A DNA stretch of 64,000 nucleotides from Corynespora cassiicola (Eukaryota > Ascomycota > Dothideomycetes > Pleosporales > Corynesporascaceae). Shown here piece by piece: positions 1 through 11,199 of the stretch. A program made the position numbers and the translations under genes. The DNA lies in the NCBI GenBank assembly GCA_022059125.1, contig JAEUWY010000005.1, positions 5,022,001-5,086,000 on the forward strand, read 5' to 3'. How positions within the stretch are numbered: the first letter of the stretch is position 1; each line of letters opens with the position of its first letter. The notes below the pieces were generated by a model. It was given only the letters and a program-made list of their open reading frames with translations. It was not told where the DNA came from and searched no databases.

Positions 1-1
1 G

Positions 2-199
2 GCAGAGGACGTGCTCTCGTTCAAGATTGAGAAGGACGTGTTTGCTACGGCGCTGGCCATTGCATTCTTCGAGCAACGGCTTGGGCAATTCGAGGGGAGC
101 TGGGAGTTGGTAGTGGAAAAGGCTAGGGACTGGCTGGTAGCGAAGCTGGGGAAGGGTGCTGCTGACGCGGCCGTGAAGAAGGCCAAAGAAGTTGTGTAG
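2..199 (+). CDS. 3' end of a probable VIT/VWA-domain protein (partial)
   Basis: An open frame enters from the left edge of the window and stops at TAG (197-199), giving about 65 C-terminal residues. The segment is mostly helical in character and contains FATALAIAFFEQRLGQ, then a Trp-containing amphipathic helix (WELVVEKARDWL) and a Lys/Ala-rich tail. This layout resembles the C-terminal end of fungal VIT / von Willebrand factor type A proteins, which close with a 'WATALAVAFLE' block followed by a WxxVVxKA helix. No start codon lies in the window; the first in-frame codons simply continue upstream. The frame and stop are seen directly. The family name is inferred from a short tail and could be wrong. 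Confidence 0.5.
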   Translation, partial: AEDVLSFKIEKDVFATALAIAFFEQRLGQFEGSWELVVEKARDWLVAKLGKGAADAAVKKAKEVV

Positions 200-877
200 G
201 GGCGGGCGTCTAGGTACCTAGGTAGTCAATGCAATTCTTCACGTGCCACGGTGCATCCATCCCCTTTACGGGACGTCTGAGGTCATGGTGTCGCGGTACA
301 AAGGTACCCTAGGCGCGTGGGTGGAAGCATGTCGGCAGCTAGTCTGCTTCCGGGCGTGTTCTGGGGTGGGTGTCCGGGGCAAGGGCTGGGCAGTGAGGCG
401 GCACGTGATGGCGGCGGCCGGGTCCGACTTCGGCAGCCGGGCGCCCGTTCAGCACACATTGGGGCCAGTCAAAAAATGCGAATTACAGACGGGCTCCCGT
501 GTGCGACGGGCAGCGGGCAGGACGAGGCACAGAGCAGAGGCACTGCCAGCGCGAACGCCTCCGAATCAACGGGCCTGCGTGCTTATTATGCGGGCACTGA
601 TTTCGTGCTCGAAGCTTAATTTGCGCGTGGCTCGGCAAAAAGAGAAAGAAAGCCGAGAACGCGATCCTTGGTAGAAAACTTCAGTCGCCGTTGACGCAGC
701 AATCATTCATACACCATGCCACCGAATACGTGAAAATCTGCCACTCCACGCCCCCCAACGGCGACAGGCCCTTCATCCTCTGCCCCTGCGGTCTCCCCCA
801 GCTGCAGCATCCCTCCGCCCTCGCGCGCCCGCACCCAGCTTTTCCCCTCGCAGCGGAACCCCACCACGCCCTTCGTC
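200..877. other. intergenic region, putative promoter and 5' leader of the PRS gene
   Basis: No convincing gene. The last 130 nt before the ATG at 878 are strongly pyrimidine-rich (about 745-870, CCCC/CTC runs), as is common just upstream of highly expressed filamentous-fungal genes. The short open frames here lack protein-like character. Confidence 0.5.
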
Positions 878-2410
878 ATGGTGCGCAACATCGTCGTCCT
901 CGGCGGCAACTCCCACCCGCAGCTCACTGAGACCATCTGCAACCACCTCGGCGTGCCTCCCGCGAAGATTCTGCTGGGCAAGTTCGCCGTCGGCGAGACG
1001 CGCGTGGAGATTGGCGAGAGCGTGCGCGGAAAGGATGTCTTCATCATCCAGAGCGGCGGCGGCAAGGTCAACGACCATGTCATGGAGCTCTTGATCACAA
1101 TCTCCGCCTGCCGCACCGCCTCTGCGAAGCGCATCACCGCCGTGCTCCCCCTCTTCCCCTACTCTCGCCAGAGCGACATTCCCTACAACAAGACGGGAGC
1201 GCCGCTCGCCAAGGTCCCCGGCCAGCGCAGCCGGACCGGCACATATTCGTTCGAGAGCAGGCCGCAGACGCCCTACCCCGGCCAGCCCGAGAGCGCAGGC
1301 CTGACCAACGGCTCCCACACGCTGCACAGGGAGCTCAGCCGCCTCAAGACCGACGAGCGTAATGGCCAGCCCAACGGCATCGCCAACCCACCCAGCAGCC
1401 CGCAGAAGCCAAAGGTCGACTTCGAGCGCCAGACGCCGCGCCGCAGCGAGACCTTGGACTCGACCAAGTCGGACGAGTCGAAGCGTTCGTACTTCGGTGG
1501 AGCCGTAAACGGAACGAGCGGAGTCAACGGCGTCAACGGTGCCGTCAAGCCCACCACAAAGCCGCCGCAGTTCCAGCCCCAGCCGGGCTACAAGCAGTGG
1601 GTTGCGCAGGCCGGCACCCTCATCGCAGACCTGCTCACATGTGCGGGCGCTGATGTTAGTTAAGTACTGCAGCGAGTCAGGCAGACGCTTACCCAGACAC
1701 AGCACGTAATCACAATGGATCTCCACGACCCACAGTACCAGGGCTTCTTCGACATTCCCGTCGATAACCTGTACGGACGCCACTTGCTGCGCAAGTACGT
1801 GCAGTTCAGCATCCCCAACTACCAGCAGGCTGTCATCGTGAGTCCGGATGCGGGAGGAGCCAAGCGAGCGACGGCTATCGCGGATGCGCTTGGGGTGCCC
1901 TTTGCGCTGATCCACAAGGTTGGTTGAAGCGTTCAGCAGAGCCTGCGGGCGGAGCTAATCCCTTGGAACAGGAGCGTCGTCCTACCCAGATCAACGACAG
2001 ACAGAATGCGACCATGATGTTGGTCGGCAACGTCTCAGAACGCACAGCCGTGCTCATTGACGATCTCGCCGACACCTCAAACACCATTACTCGGGCCGCA
2101 AAGCTCCTGAAAAAGGAGGGTGCGACAAAGGTGTATGCCCTCATCACGCACGGAATCCTCTCAGGAGACGCCATCGAGCGCATCAATGCCAGCGCTCTGG
2201 ACAAGGTGGTTGTCACAAACACTGTCGACCAGACCGATCATCTTAAGCGATGCCCAAAGCTTGAGGTGCTCGAGGTCGGCAATGTCTTCGCAGAGGTAGG
2301 TTTTTTTCACCGCAGTACCCCCGTCAATGTCCCAACATCTGACATTTCAATAGGCCATCCGGCGCGTGCACCATGGCGAGAGCATCAGTGTCCTGTTCGA
2401 CTACAACTAA
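878..2410 (+). CDS. prs1: Ribose-phosphate pyrophosphokinase (PRPP synthetase), Prs1-type with long internal insertion
   Basis: Exons 878-1654, 1703-1918, 1972-2295 and 2354-2410 give 457 residues. The enzyme transfers pyrophosphate from ATP to ribose 5-phosphate to make PRPP for nucleotide, His and Trp synthesis in the cytosol. The N-terminal half begins [16 protein letters not shown] and contains the PYSRQSD block. A Ser/Pro/Gln-rich insertion of about 130 residues (roughly 103-236) then precedes [17 protein letters not shown]. The PRPP synthase signature [17 protein letters not shown] sits at about 265-281 and the PRPP-binding loop VLIDDLADT at about 358-366. The insertion is placed as in yeast Prs1 (its non-homologous region), which marks the regulatory, hetero-oligomer-forming subunit type. 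All three introns are short GT-AG introns and splicing restores the conserved sequence across each junction. The next gene is convergent and 1.7 kb away. Confidence 0.93.
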
Positions 2411-2982
2411 CCTCACAGTCGCGTACATCCGGTGGCGGTATCTGCTATTTGGATAGACACGAGTGCCAGTCTACTACTACATGCATGTCTTCGTTTTCGG
2501 TCTTGTTCATTCTCGGGCGGAGTTCGAGGAATTGTGCAAATCCCCCCCCAACCCCCATCAAGTCCCCTCACCAGTCTGCCGCAAACCAAAAAAAGGACTG
2601 GGGCACCATAGAACCATTCCACATACTACATATCACTCCATCTACGGTGATTTACTTCTAGAGATGAACGTTGGCGGCAAGATGCTCGCCACCGTGTAGA
2701 AAAAGTCGTGTTCCTATATAATAGGCAGCCGTCGAGCCAATATCAATGTGCTGCTTCTTTTCCTTTCCTTTCCTTTGACAATGGGGAGTTTGCGCCACAC
2801 TTCACTGCTTGAGCAGCAGTATAGTAAATACCATGGCCTGCTCGCAGAAATTCTTCATACATGTATCGATTGTCACGGTGGCGTCGGGTGTCGGGTGTTC
2901 TAGACAAAACCAACAAGCTACATCAAGACTAGAGAGGCAGGGTGTTGTTCGGTCAGGACCATTTGGTTTGGGGAAACATTAG

Positions 2983-3180
2983 ACGGTGGCAAAAATAGAC
3001 GTACCATTACGCACGCTCCGCATTTTAACAACTACCATTCAACAAAAAAATGGACCGCGTGTCATAATAACGCACGATCGAGGCAAGAAAGAACACGTGG
3101 TGATCCATATTAACGGGAAGCAAGAAATGATCTCGTGCAATATTGATCGGGTCCTTCCATCGACCGTCATCCGGTGCTAG
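2983..3180 (+). mobile_element. possible remnant of the C-terminal end of a Ty3/Gypsy polyprotein
   Basis: A 64-codon open frame ending in TAG at 3178-3180 has the tail VIHINGKQEMISCNIDRVLP. This resembles the end of the Ty3/Gypsy integrase region, where an 'xInGKxxxVSIDRlKPA' block is followed by a short tail. The preceding GPRVIITHDR could match the usual 'GPYkVixR' block. No long terminal repeat, RNase H or reverse transcriptase sequence was seen nearby, so at most a small fragment survives. The similarity is judged by eye and the stretch is short. Confidence 0.35.
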
Positions 3181-3882
3181 GCAACGACTTTGCATTGTTG
3201 AACGGATAATCTTTCTTTGTACCTATACACAGAACTCAAACCAGGCAGCCAATACCATGACATGGTGAACGCCACAACAATGCGTCTTAGGCACCGGATT
3301 CCCCCGTCCAACCGCCCAACCCATTCGCCCAAAGTGGTATCTCAGTAAACGTAAAAGGGGAAAAAAAAACTGAGACAGCGTGATATAGTAGAATATCAGC
3401 AAAGTTTCCGCGAGGAAGACAAAAAGGGAGACTGCGAAAATAATCATGACAAACGTTTTTTTCATCGATCGTCGCCTTTTTCCCAGGCAGGCCGCATCCC
3501 TTGTGTATCATCCTGTGTGGTCCCCCTCCAGATTTCCCTCCCAAAAAAACAGAGCTCCGAGCCTAAAATCAATCCCACATGTGATACTCGCCAGGAACCC
3601 ATTCCAACACCGGATGGTAGACTATGATATGGGAAAAGTAAACAACAAACAGTGAATAGGAAAAGAAGAGGGGAAAAAATTTGTCGAAGAAGGGAAAGAG
3701 AAAAAGAAAATACTCCGAGGTTTCGTCCATTAAAAGGGTGTGAGGACTCCAAAACCCGCCCGCCCGCTCGGAACCCCAAACCCCACCCCCCAACCGCACC
3801 CCCCTCCTTGGTGACTAGAACTTGAACCGTGAAATGTGCCGAGATCAGACTGAGGGAACGATGAAATAAAAAAAGGAAATAA

Positions 3883-3920
3883 TGTGTATGTGTGTGTGTA
3901 TTTGTGAGAGAGAGAGAGAT
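3883..3920. repeat. GT-then-GA microsatellite
   Basis: A run of TG dinucleotides (3883-3900) passes directly into a GA run (about 3905-3919). It is a simple-sequence tract in the intergenic region, with no sign of coding use. Confidence 0.8.
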
Positions 3921-4161
3921 GTGGGGAAAGGCGAGTTGCGAGAGAGAACAGGTCGACGAGGTCCAAACAGCAAAAAAAGGGTCGATCGATCCAGACCCTC
4001 CGTTTCGTCTGTCCGCGCATTGCGCGCGCATGCACATCCACTCGTCAGACCCTCAAAAAAAAAACGGCTCTCGTGATGCAGAGCCTCATAGTCGTAGATG
4101 TGCACCCAAAGCACCTCGCAGTGGTAGCCCAAAAAAAATGCATGAGCGATCGCTAGCAAGC

Positions 4162-5812
4162 TCACTTCCCCACCCTCTCCCTCCTCATCTTCCTATCCCT
4201 AGCACTCCTCCCACCCCCCGCGCTGGCACAGCTCCTCGCGCTGGGCGTAAGGCTAGGCGTCACGCTCGGCCGCCGTCCCCCCGGCGGCGCAACACTGCCC
4301 CCACCCGAACCCTGCGACGACGCCGTCTGGGGCCTCAAATGCACGCGGCGCGGCGGCGGCGACGACGGCGACGTCACACGGCCATTTGCGAAGAAGCCAC
4401 CCGTCCCGTCGACGCTGAAGTGGAGCCGCGAGTTGGGCGTCACGGGGCGCGGAGGCATGGCTGCAGGCATGGTCGCTGGAGGGGGGAGGGCGGGGAGCGG
4501 GATGCGGGCAGCGTGGGGGCCGGATTCGAGGTCGTCGGGGTAGGGGTCTGAGGATGCGGTGGTGGGTGGCGAGGCGAAGTCGTGGGGGGCGATGGCCTGG
4601 ACGAGGAGGCCGTTTTGCGAGGTTTGCGATGTGGAGCTTGTCTGGTCGCCGCGGGAGGGGGTGGTGAGTGTGGACGGGTTCGAGCTTGAGGTGTTGGTGG
4701 TTTGCTTTCCCGCGCATATGGAGCCGATGAGGCTCATCGAGTGGGATGTCGTTTTGGTGCTATTGCTGCCGCCCTCCAGGTACCTGTCCGTACTGTGGGT
4801 GATGGTTCCGGTGGTGTTGTGTACGCGGGCGGTGCGGCGGCCGCCGGCTGTGCGGCTCGAGTGGTAGGTTGGTGGTGGGGGGTGCTCTTCGTCGAAAGCG
4901 CCCACGTTGAAGAGCTTGCGGAGGAGCGTCCACGTGAATGGAAGATTTGCGACGAGGATTGCGGTCGAGGCTTCGCGCGCGTACCAGAAGATCCAGTTGG
5001 TTTCGTAGGGGTTACTAAAGGAGTAGTATTTGTTCAGAATGGCAGCAAGAATGACGAATAGGCCTAGGCTAAATATAAAGCAGAGGATGAGCTTGCGCTT
5101 GAGGGGGAGGAGAGATCGGATAAACATTGGCAGAGCGATACAGAGCATTATTAGGTCCGAGGATATGTTGAAAAAGGCGTTTGTGATGCGGTGGTTGGTG
5201 AGGGCGTTGCACTGCTTCGACTGCGTCGGTACCGCGTAGTATTGGCGGAAAGGCCGACACCAGGCGGCAAAGTAGAGAATCTCCATGACGATGAACCCGA
5301 GGGCTACATATACGGCCAGTAGCTTGATGGCGACGTTTTCCTTGCTGGCGACCATGCGGGTGAGACGGTGGTAGAGAATCAGGAGGCAGGACTTGCAGGC
5401 CCATATTACGGCGATTTGCATCTGTTCGACTACAATTACGATTTTGCTGCCGTATTCGCGGTCCGATATATCTTGCGGGGTGAGAGAGCTGATGTCGAAG
5501 TTGGGCGGCAGGAGATTAGATTGAGCTTTTGCTTCAATGTTGGTCATTACTATTAGGACGGTATAGCAGGTCGCAATGAAGATGCCCATGATCCAGTCAT
5601 CGTACTGCAGACCCTTTGGGGAACCAAAGAGCAAGGTGCGGGATATGCTGTAGTGCAAATGTCAGCGCGAATACTTGTCTTGGCTGACGTGTTGGGGAGT
5701 CGAGGTGGTAGCCAAAAGGCGGTGCTGGCTAGAGGTTCAGAACGTACAGTCTTGCGACGATGATCCCCATGGCGAAGGCGTACCATATCCAGGACTCGAC
5801 GTCGAATCGCAT
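4162..5812 (-). CDS. Fungal rhodopsin-domain (PTH11/SAT4-like) seven-helix membrane protein
   Basis: Exons (minus strand) 5812-5748 and 5647-4162 give 516 residues. The first exon encodes MRFDVESWIWYAFAMGIIVAR and joins in frame to LISRTLLFGSPKGLQYDDWIM, which is the classic start of the fungal Rhodopsin domain family (integral membrane protein, extracellular N-terminus, 'QxDDxxM' after helix 2). About seven hydrophobic helices follow within residues 1-290, including VAIKLLAVYVALGFIVMEIL and the KCxxL/NAFFNISSDLIMLCIALP segment. The C-terminal 200 residues are a low-complexity Thr/Ser/Pro-rich cytoplasmic tail. Relatives include the PTH11 class of candidate receptors, but the ligand cannot be read from sequence. 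The start was chosen because exon 1 supplies the missing first helix, with a GTACGT donor and a CAG acceptor. Confidence 0.85.
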
Positions 5813-8241
5813 GGCGGCAACGGCGAAGCCGCCGGCTTGAGGGAATCCAGGCCTCTTTTCTTATCGCGGAGGGGGTTCATTCAGAGCATTTAATGTGATT
5901 GCGCCGGGGGCACATGTTGGGTGACAATGGCGGACATTCCAAAATGGCATCCCAAGCAGGATCCAGTCGGCCACCACGCCGCTGAACCCTAGATATGAGA
6001 GAGAGACGACACGAAGGCCGGTAATCAATGCCAGCGGACAATAAAGAAAAGCAGAAGAAGGAAGATTGAAGAAGAAACGCAACAACGTAGCCGGGGATCA
6101 AAAAACACATATGGCGAGCACCGACCGTGCCATGGCGGAGGGGCCTGGAACCGGGGCACTACACACGCTGCAGCAAGTCTTATCTGGACAGCATCATACC
6201 ATGACCGCAGGCGGCGGCGAGGCCGCGTGGGGCGCTGCGTTGTGCCCACAGCCGAACTCTCTTTTATCGGACCAATGGAGAGGATGCTGTGCTGTGGGAG
6301 GCTTGCATGAAGAGTCCAAGCTATCCGCACCCGCGAGATCTGGATCATCCGATGATTTGCCAACGCCGTTGCTTTTGGCGACTGCTCGCTGCCTGATTCG
6401 CATCTGGGCGACGTCCCTTGTTGGCGATGACTGTGGAGAGGTGCAAGGGCCACGCCGTCGCCCTGGAGGCCGCCGGGTGCTCTGAGTGGGATACCGCCTG
6501 AAGGGCGACGAGGGGGGAGGGTGGGATTGATGCGATCGTGTTTTAAAGCCATGCACTCCCGCCCAGGCGGTCTTTGGGAAGGTGTCGCAAGGCGACCGAG
6601 CTGACGACCAGAGCACAACAAGGTGAATGAATGAATGAGCGGGGCCCTGGAATCAATAGGGGCCCGCAGCCGAGGCTGGCGGTGGAGCCCTGCTTGTGTA
6701 CGGCCCCAGTGAAGATACGATGATGACGATGGCTGAGAGACGCTAGGGCTGCTCCGATTCTCCAGGCCCAAGGCTCGTCGACGCCAACCCCGTCGTGCTC
6801 GAGAGCGATTGCGACCTACTGCGCCTCAGAAACCAACGTCCTGCTTGCAACCCCATCTCGCCCTTCACCCCTTGACTCGGAAGGCAGTGCCGTGCAGCCG
6901 GACTGCTGCTGTTCCCGCTGTTCGAGGGCCATGGTTGCTCGATTCGCTGCCAAACACTCCCTTTCCGTCGCCCTGCCTCCGTCCAGCTGGAATGTGTTTC
7001 ATTCCGACCCAGCGGCAAAACAACGGATGCTCCACAGCTAGAAGCGGGCGGCATTGCCATTTCTATATCGTATCCAAGGCTAGCAGCTAGCACGGTGAAG
7101 AAAAGAAGCCATCTTCGCCGACCTAAAACGGCTCCATGCCATTAAGAAAACAGCATCCACCCACACTCGATATGAGAGAGAGAAGGACATCAGGCCATTT
7201 CCTGGAGCCCACCGCCGATGAATTCCAAAATTAGCCTAGATCCTTGCTTCGTGGACCCTTGGTGTTTTCTTTTGGGCCTCAGAGCGCACCTGTGCTTGGT
7301 GCCACAACCGCCAGAGAGCGTCGCTGCTATAGACCGGATCATAAAATACCCCTCATGCGTTGTTGCGCTCGGCACTGCCTCCCAAACAGATCATTATGAC
7401 ATTCCGAAGTCGGTCGACGTTGCTTGCATGGCGACCGCCGGCCTGCTTGGCGTGCGTTGCTGCAGCGCCAAAAAGACATGTACCGCCACATCGCGATGGA
7501 GAGAAAAAGCAACACGCTGGAGGGATGCATTTCGAGATAGGTAAACGCGGTAAGATTGCGCCATCGATGGATCCTGGAGGATGAACTAGACAGGATGATG
7601 GTGCTTTGGCACACTACTCACTGATACCGCAGGTTTGGGAGCTGGGAAAAAAAAAGAACAGTCAAGACATAGATGTGCAAGTGGAGACAGAATCCCTAGC
7701 CCCGTGCTTCCCACTATCACGCCTCTGCCTTTCGCCCGATGGCTGCAATCTTGGTCGGCTTCAGCCACGGCACGGTTAAGCCTGAGTGCTTCTTTCTTTT
7801 CATGCGCCCAACACGAAACAGTAGATGAAGTATAGTAATCCGAAAATCCCCCCTTGTAGGGCCTCTATTGCGTCCGACTCGGTTACGAGCGAGGTGTTTG
7901 ATACATTTAACCCGTCGACCCGCACCTGCCCTCTTCCCCTCTCACCCTGTTTCGAAGACCTGCCATCTCGATCCATGAGGCCTCATACCACCTTCATCCC
8001 CCGACTCCGGCGCCTTGGTAATTTGCTGTCGACTCGACTCGACTCGTCTTTCCGGTCTCGTCGTCTGGTCTGAAGCATTGCATCGTCTCGTATGTGTAGG
8101 CGAGACTCCGAGCGTAGGTTTGCAATGTAATGTCGCTGCACCCTCAAACAGCCAAAGGCCATTCCCCGGCTCCGAGCTCTCATCACGGCGCGAAGTTCGT
8201 ATCGAGCGTCCAAGTAAGCATTCTCCAGGACTGTGCCAGTC
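5813..8241. other. 2.4 kb region without a supported gene
   Basis: Several open frames of 100-250 codons exist on both strands (for example 6025-6771, minus). They are rich in Arg/Pro/Ser, share no recognisable motif, lack plausible splicing partners and look like chance frames in GC-rich DNA. A TATATCG-type motif and microsatellite-like CGACTCGACTCGACTCG (about 8030-8046) are present. I see nothing else. Confidence 0.5.
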
Positions 8242-8772
8242 TCATATCATTCCATCCTCCCACCGCTTCATACCCTTCTGCTTCTTCCCAGGGTTTACGG
8301 GCGTGAACAGCTCGGCACTCAATATCAGGACTGCGGGAACGACAGCGAGCGCATCGACGGTCCCGCTCCGCTTGTGTCGGTTGGTCAGGTTCATGGCGGC
8401 AGCAATCTCCTTGCTCTTCACCTCCTTCTTGATCCGGGGCCATTGCTCTTCCTCTTTTCTTGAGCCTGAGGAGCTGCGGCGGTGGAATGGCGAAAGCGAA
8501 TGCAATGTGTGTGCGCGAGGCCGCGACTTGGATGTCGACGTTTGAGTGCGCTTTGGTTGAGGGATAGGTGGGAGCGGGATTTGAATCTCCGTGTAGAGAG
8601 GCTCTTCGTCCTTGGATTCCACGATGACAGGAGGGGGCGCCAGTTCGGGTGAGGCAGCAGGCGGGACATGTTCTGCGCGTGTAGTGGTCGGGTCTGGCGT
8701 AGGGCTGGAGTCCAGAGTCGTGGTGGCCATCATGGTAACCACCGATGCGGTATCAACCGGAACGTCGGTCAT
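8242..8772 (-). CDS. Small conserved-looking Ser/Pro-rich protein, function unknown
   Basis: A single-exon frame of 176 residues starts at the ATG 8772-8770 (MTDVPVDTASVVTMMATTTL). The first two thirds are Thr/Ser/Pro-rich and probably disordered, with basic Ser clusters (KSRPRAHTLHSLSPFHRRSSS). The last third is ordered in character: KEVKSKEIAAAMNLTNRHKR followed by a hydrophobic 16-residue stretch (ALAVVPAVLILSAELF) and a basic tail. This could be a tail-proximal membrane-associated helix. An upstream in-frame ATG at 8904 would add a stretch without this character, so the 8772 start is preferred. I do not recognise a named family. The amino-acid pattern, the lack of stops and the ordered C-terminal block support a real gene. 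Confidence 0.6.
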   Translation of the reverse strand: MTDVPVDTASVVTMMATTTLDSSPTPDPTTTRAEHVPPAASPELAPPPVIVESKDEEPLYTEIQIPLPPIPQPKRTQTSTSKSRPRAHTLHSLSPFHRRSSSGSRKEEEQWPRIKKEVKSKEIAAAMNLTNRHKRSGTVDALAVVPAVLILSAELFTPVNPGKKQKGMKRWEDGMI

Positions 8773-9800
8773 ACTTTTCGAAGTTGTGTATGTACTTGGA
8801 GGCCGGGGGGATCGATTCGCCTTTAAATTTGACCGACAAAAGGCAGCGATGTTGATCACTTTAAAGAGGACGGCTGGAGGCTGCACTGCACCCAACACAG
8901 CCACCCCAGCTCACGCTCAGCACGCGCGCTTGAGGAAATTACAATCCAGCTGCCCCTCTCGGATCCTTCGCGCGAACTAAGCCCTCAGACACTTCACCCA
9001 ATGCTCCGCTTTTAAAATTCCCGCGCCTGGGTTGACGTCGATGGGGCTCGTCGTGGTCTTGGAGACAATGGATAAATCGGAAGCTTGAGGGCGATCGCTG
9101 AAAACGGGACGAAAGCGCGAACAAACAAAAATGCAACGCAGCAAATCCGTCCCGCGTGCCCAACACGGGCGGTATATAAACTCCAGCTCAGCCAGCCCGC
9201 TGCCTGCAGGCAGCTGATCACGCCCCCGGACGGCTGAGCAAGCGATGCCTATGGACCCCGACGTAACGCGAGGTCGGGTTGCGGCCGTGAACCACTGCTC
9301 ATTTCGGCTGTTGGTTTGCCCGCTGCTCTACACCAACTGGGGTGAGCGCTGTGGCTGAGCCCAGCGCTTATGCCCGTTCCGGTCGAAATCATCAGCGAGG
9401 GGATCCAGGTGATGCGTGACTCAAGCAACGAGTACCGCATAATGCGTAGACAGGCTGCAGCAATGTTCGCGCACAAGGGAGCTGGGGAGCGGAGTCACGT
9501 GTGCATTCTTCCCACCGCGCGCCACATCGAGATGGAGGCAAATGGGCTATAAATGAGCAGGTAGACTGTATTGACCCTATTCCGCAGTCATGTCTATTTA
9601 TATATCTGTATCCCGCTCGCAAGGCCAGCTGATCTAGCCTCGCCGTGGATGTAAGACGATATATTGCTAAGCTGCCACATCAGCTCAGCATCATCCCAGT
9701 ATCCCCCAAAAAGTCAATCATGTCCTGTTCAGTCAATGGCCATATCGTCCATTTCGTGCCTCCCTGTGATTATTCATGGTTATAGGTACTCCTCCACTGT
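8773..9800. other. intergenic region, with a TATA-like element
   Basis: No supported gene. TATATAAA occurs at 9173-9180 on the plus strand and a CTATAAAT at about 9547-9554, but no plus-strand gene follows either within a usual distance. The minus-strand gene starting at 8772 presumably takes its promoter from the left part of this region. Confidence 0.45.
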
Positions 9801-10394
9801 TTACAAGCTGGGTCTCTGTGCTGCTACTAGCTCTGTCCCGTTGAACTCGACAGGTGGGAAAACACCTTCAGAGTCAAAGAATTCAATGTTTTCAGCGAAT
9901 GAATCACTCCAAACCTCTACTGCCTGGCGGATCAGACGATTTGTAAAGAAGAGGCCGTAGTGAGGACAATGACTAGACACGCACGTTGCGTCGCATCCAT
10001 CATCAGGCAAGGCGCCCTCCACGACTTTGATCTCGAAGTTCGGAACTGCGGCTTTGATCCTCAAAAGACACGGGAGTGTGATGTTGCTGCTACCCAAACC
10101 ATGACCGCTGGAATAGTCTATGATAATTTTACCCGGCATGATGTCGCTGTGTTCCCCCGAGACAGGTCGTAGGAAGGCATCTATGTATGCAGCCACCTGA
10201 CTCCTGAGGACAACATGTTCGATGTTCTGGCGCCAGATAGACAGAAATTCTTTTCGGATGGTGTGGTTAGAGCTCAAAAGGCCATAGAACAGGCCTCGAA
10301 ATGTATCAGAGCCAGGAACATACTTGAGGGTCACTGAGGGACACATGGCGACCATTTCTTCGTAGACCAAGTTGCGGATTTCTGAGGCTTCCAT
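9801..10394 (-). CDS. Hypothetical protein with F-box/2EXR-like N-terminus
   Basis: A single frame of 197 residues starts at the ATG 10394-10392. The opening ASEIRNLVYEEMV resembles the 'LPxEIRNxIYE' signature that begins many fungal F-box-like / 2EXR-type hypothetical proteins. Here the leading Leu-Pro is missing, so the frame may be a truncated copy or may have an unseen upstream exon. The remainder (residues 30-190) contains WRQNIEHVVLRSQVAAYIDAFL and a Cys/His cluster (CDATCVSSHCPHYGLFF) with no family I can name. The gene lies at the edge of an AT-rich stretch. An intron near the 3' end cannot be excluded. Confidence 0.5.
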   Translation of the reverse strand: MEASEIRNLVYEEMVAMCPSVTLKYVPGSDTFRGLFYGLLSSNHTIRKEFLSIWRQNIEHVVLRSQVAAYIDAFLRPVSGEHSDIMPGKIIIDYSSGHGLGSSNITLPCLLRIKAAVPNFEIKVVEGALPDDGCDATCVSSHCPHYGLFFTNRLIRQAVEVWSDSFAENIEFFDSEGVFPPVEFNGTELVAAQRPSL

Positions 10395-11199
10395 CCTAAG
10401 TTTTGAGGCTAGTGGTTGGGAAAAACCTCACCTCCAGGCAGTCGCATAAAAGGGAAATGTTTTGGTTGAGCCGGTATTCTAGGATTTGTCTGTGACTTCA
10501 TGTTGTTATTGCCAGAGCCCAACGTTGAGCATGGCATCGATAGACTACTGTTACAACCCTTCAAATATTGATCAACGCGTGATCGGATTGAGCTTATCCC
10601 TAGTCGTTGTCACCCAATATCGTAAAATATCTGCAGCTGCACGAGGACTTTTTCGTCTTTCACTCTAGAACCCTAATCAACTGTAAGAGACACATTGTTT
10701 ATCCGTTCTAATTCTATTTGGTTTTACTTCTCCGCCCTTTCCAAAATAATCTTAATAAATTTCTATTTCTCCTGCGGAATGGCGTGTCCTTGAGTGTAGG
10801 GTCTTGAAATGACCTACATAAAAGTTTAACTTACCCTCCAGGCTATTGTTACCTCTTAATTGTTGTAATAACGTAGCTAAAAGATACTTTGGCATAGATG
10901 TATATAAAAAAGAGTTCTTCATTAATTTCATGGCAGATGCAATTAAAGGAGGACGTTCGTCAAGATCGTGCCTGCCACATCTATCATCATCTAGTCTGTA
11001 GTTTGGCCCCGCATGGAATAAAACATTGTGTCAGGAACATTATTTACCAACAACCATAGGAAAAATACTCATGAAATCGATTTAATAGATACCATACCTT
11101 ATCATGCTCCTAAGAAAGGTTCTTCTTCCAGTCTTTCCCCGATAGGAAATCCTCCGACACACCACTCAATGAGGCCATTGATATAGAAAGGTCCGCAAC
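10395..11199. other. AT-rich intergenic segment
   Basis: The base composition is visibly more AT-rich here than in the rest of the window, with many TA steps and A/T runs (for example 10690-10770 and 10850-10930). No protein-like frame of useful length is present. It may be a decayed, RIP-affected segment or simply a promoter. It separates a minus-strand hypothetical gene from the SRR1-domain gene. Confidence 0.45.

Larger units (their letters stand above)
2411..4161. other. long intergenic region with simple repeats and a possible retroelement fragment
   Basis: This 1.75 kb stretch lies between two convergent genes (PRS and a rhodopsin-domain gene), so it must hold both 3' UTRs. It contains TTCCTTTTCC-type pyrimidine runs near 2755-2780, several A-runs and a GT/GA tract. 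No gene is supported apart from the short Gypsy-like fragment listed separately. Confidence 0.5.

Noticed and set aside
773..1915. 380-codon minus-strand open frame opposite the PRS gene
   Set aside because: It lies antisense to well-conserved PRPP synthetase exons and has no family motif. It is a shadow of GC-rich coding sequence.
6025..6771. 248-codon minus-strand open frame
   Set aside because: Arg/Ser/Pro-rich without motif, overlapped by equally long frames on both strands. It looks like a chance frame.
8560..8610. tRNA-like T-arm motif (GATTTGAATCTCC)
   Set aside because: No matching acceptor, D or anticodon arms, and it lies within a protein-coding frame.
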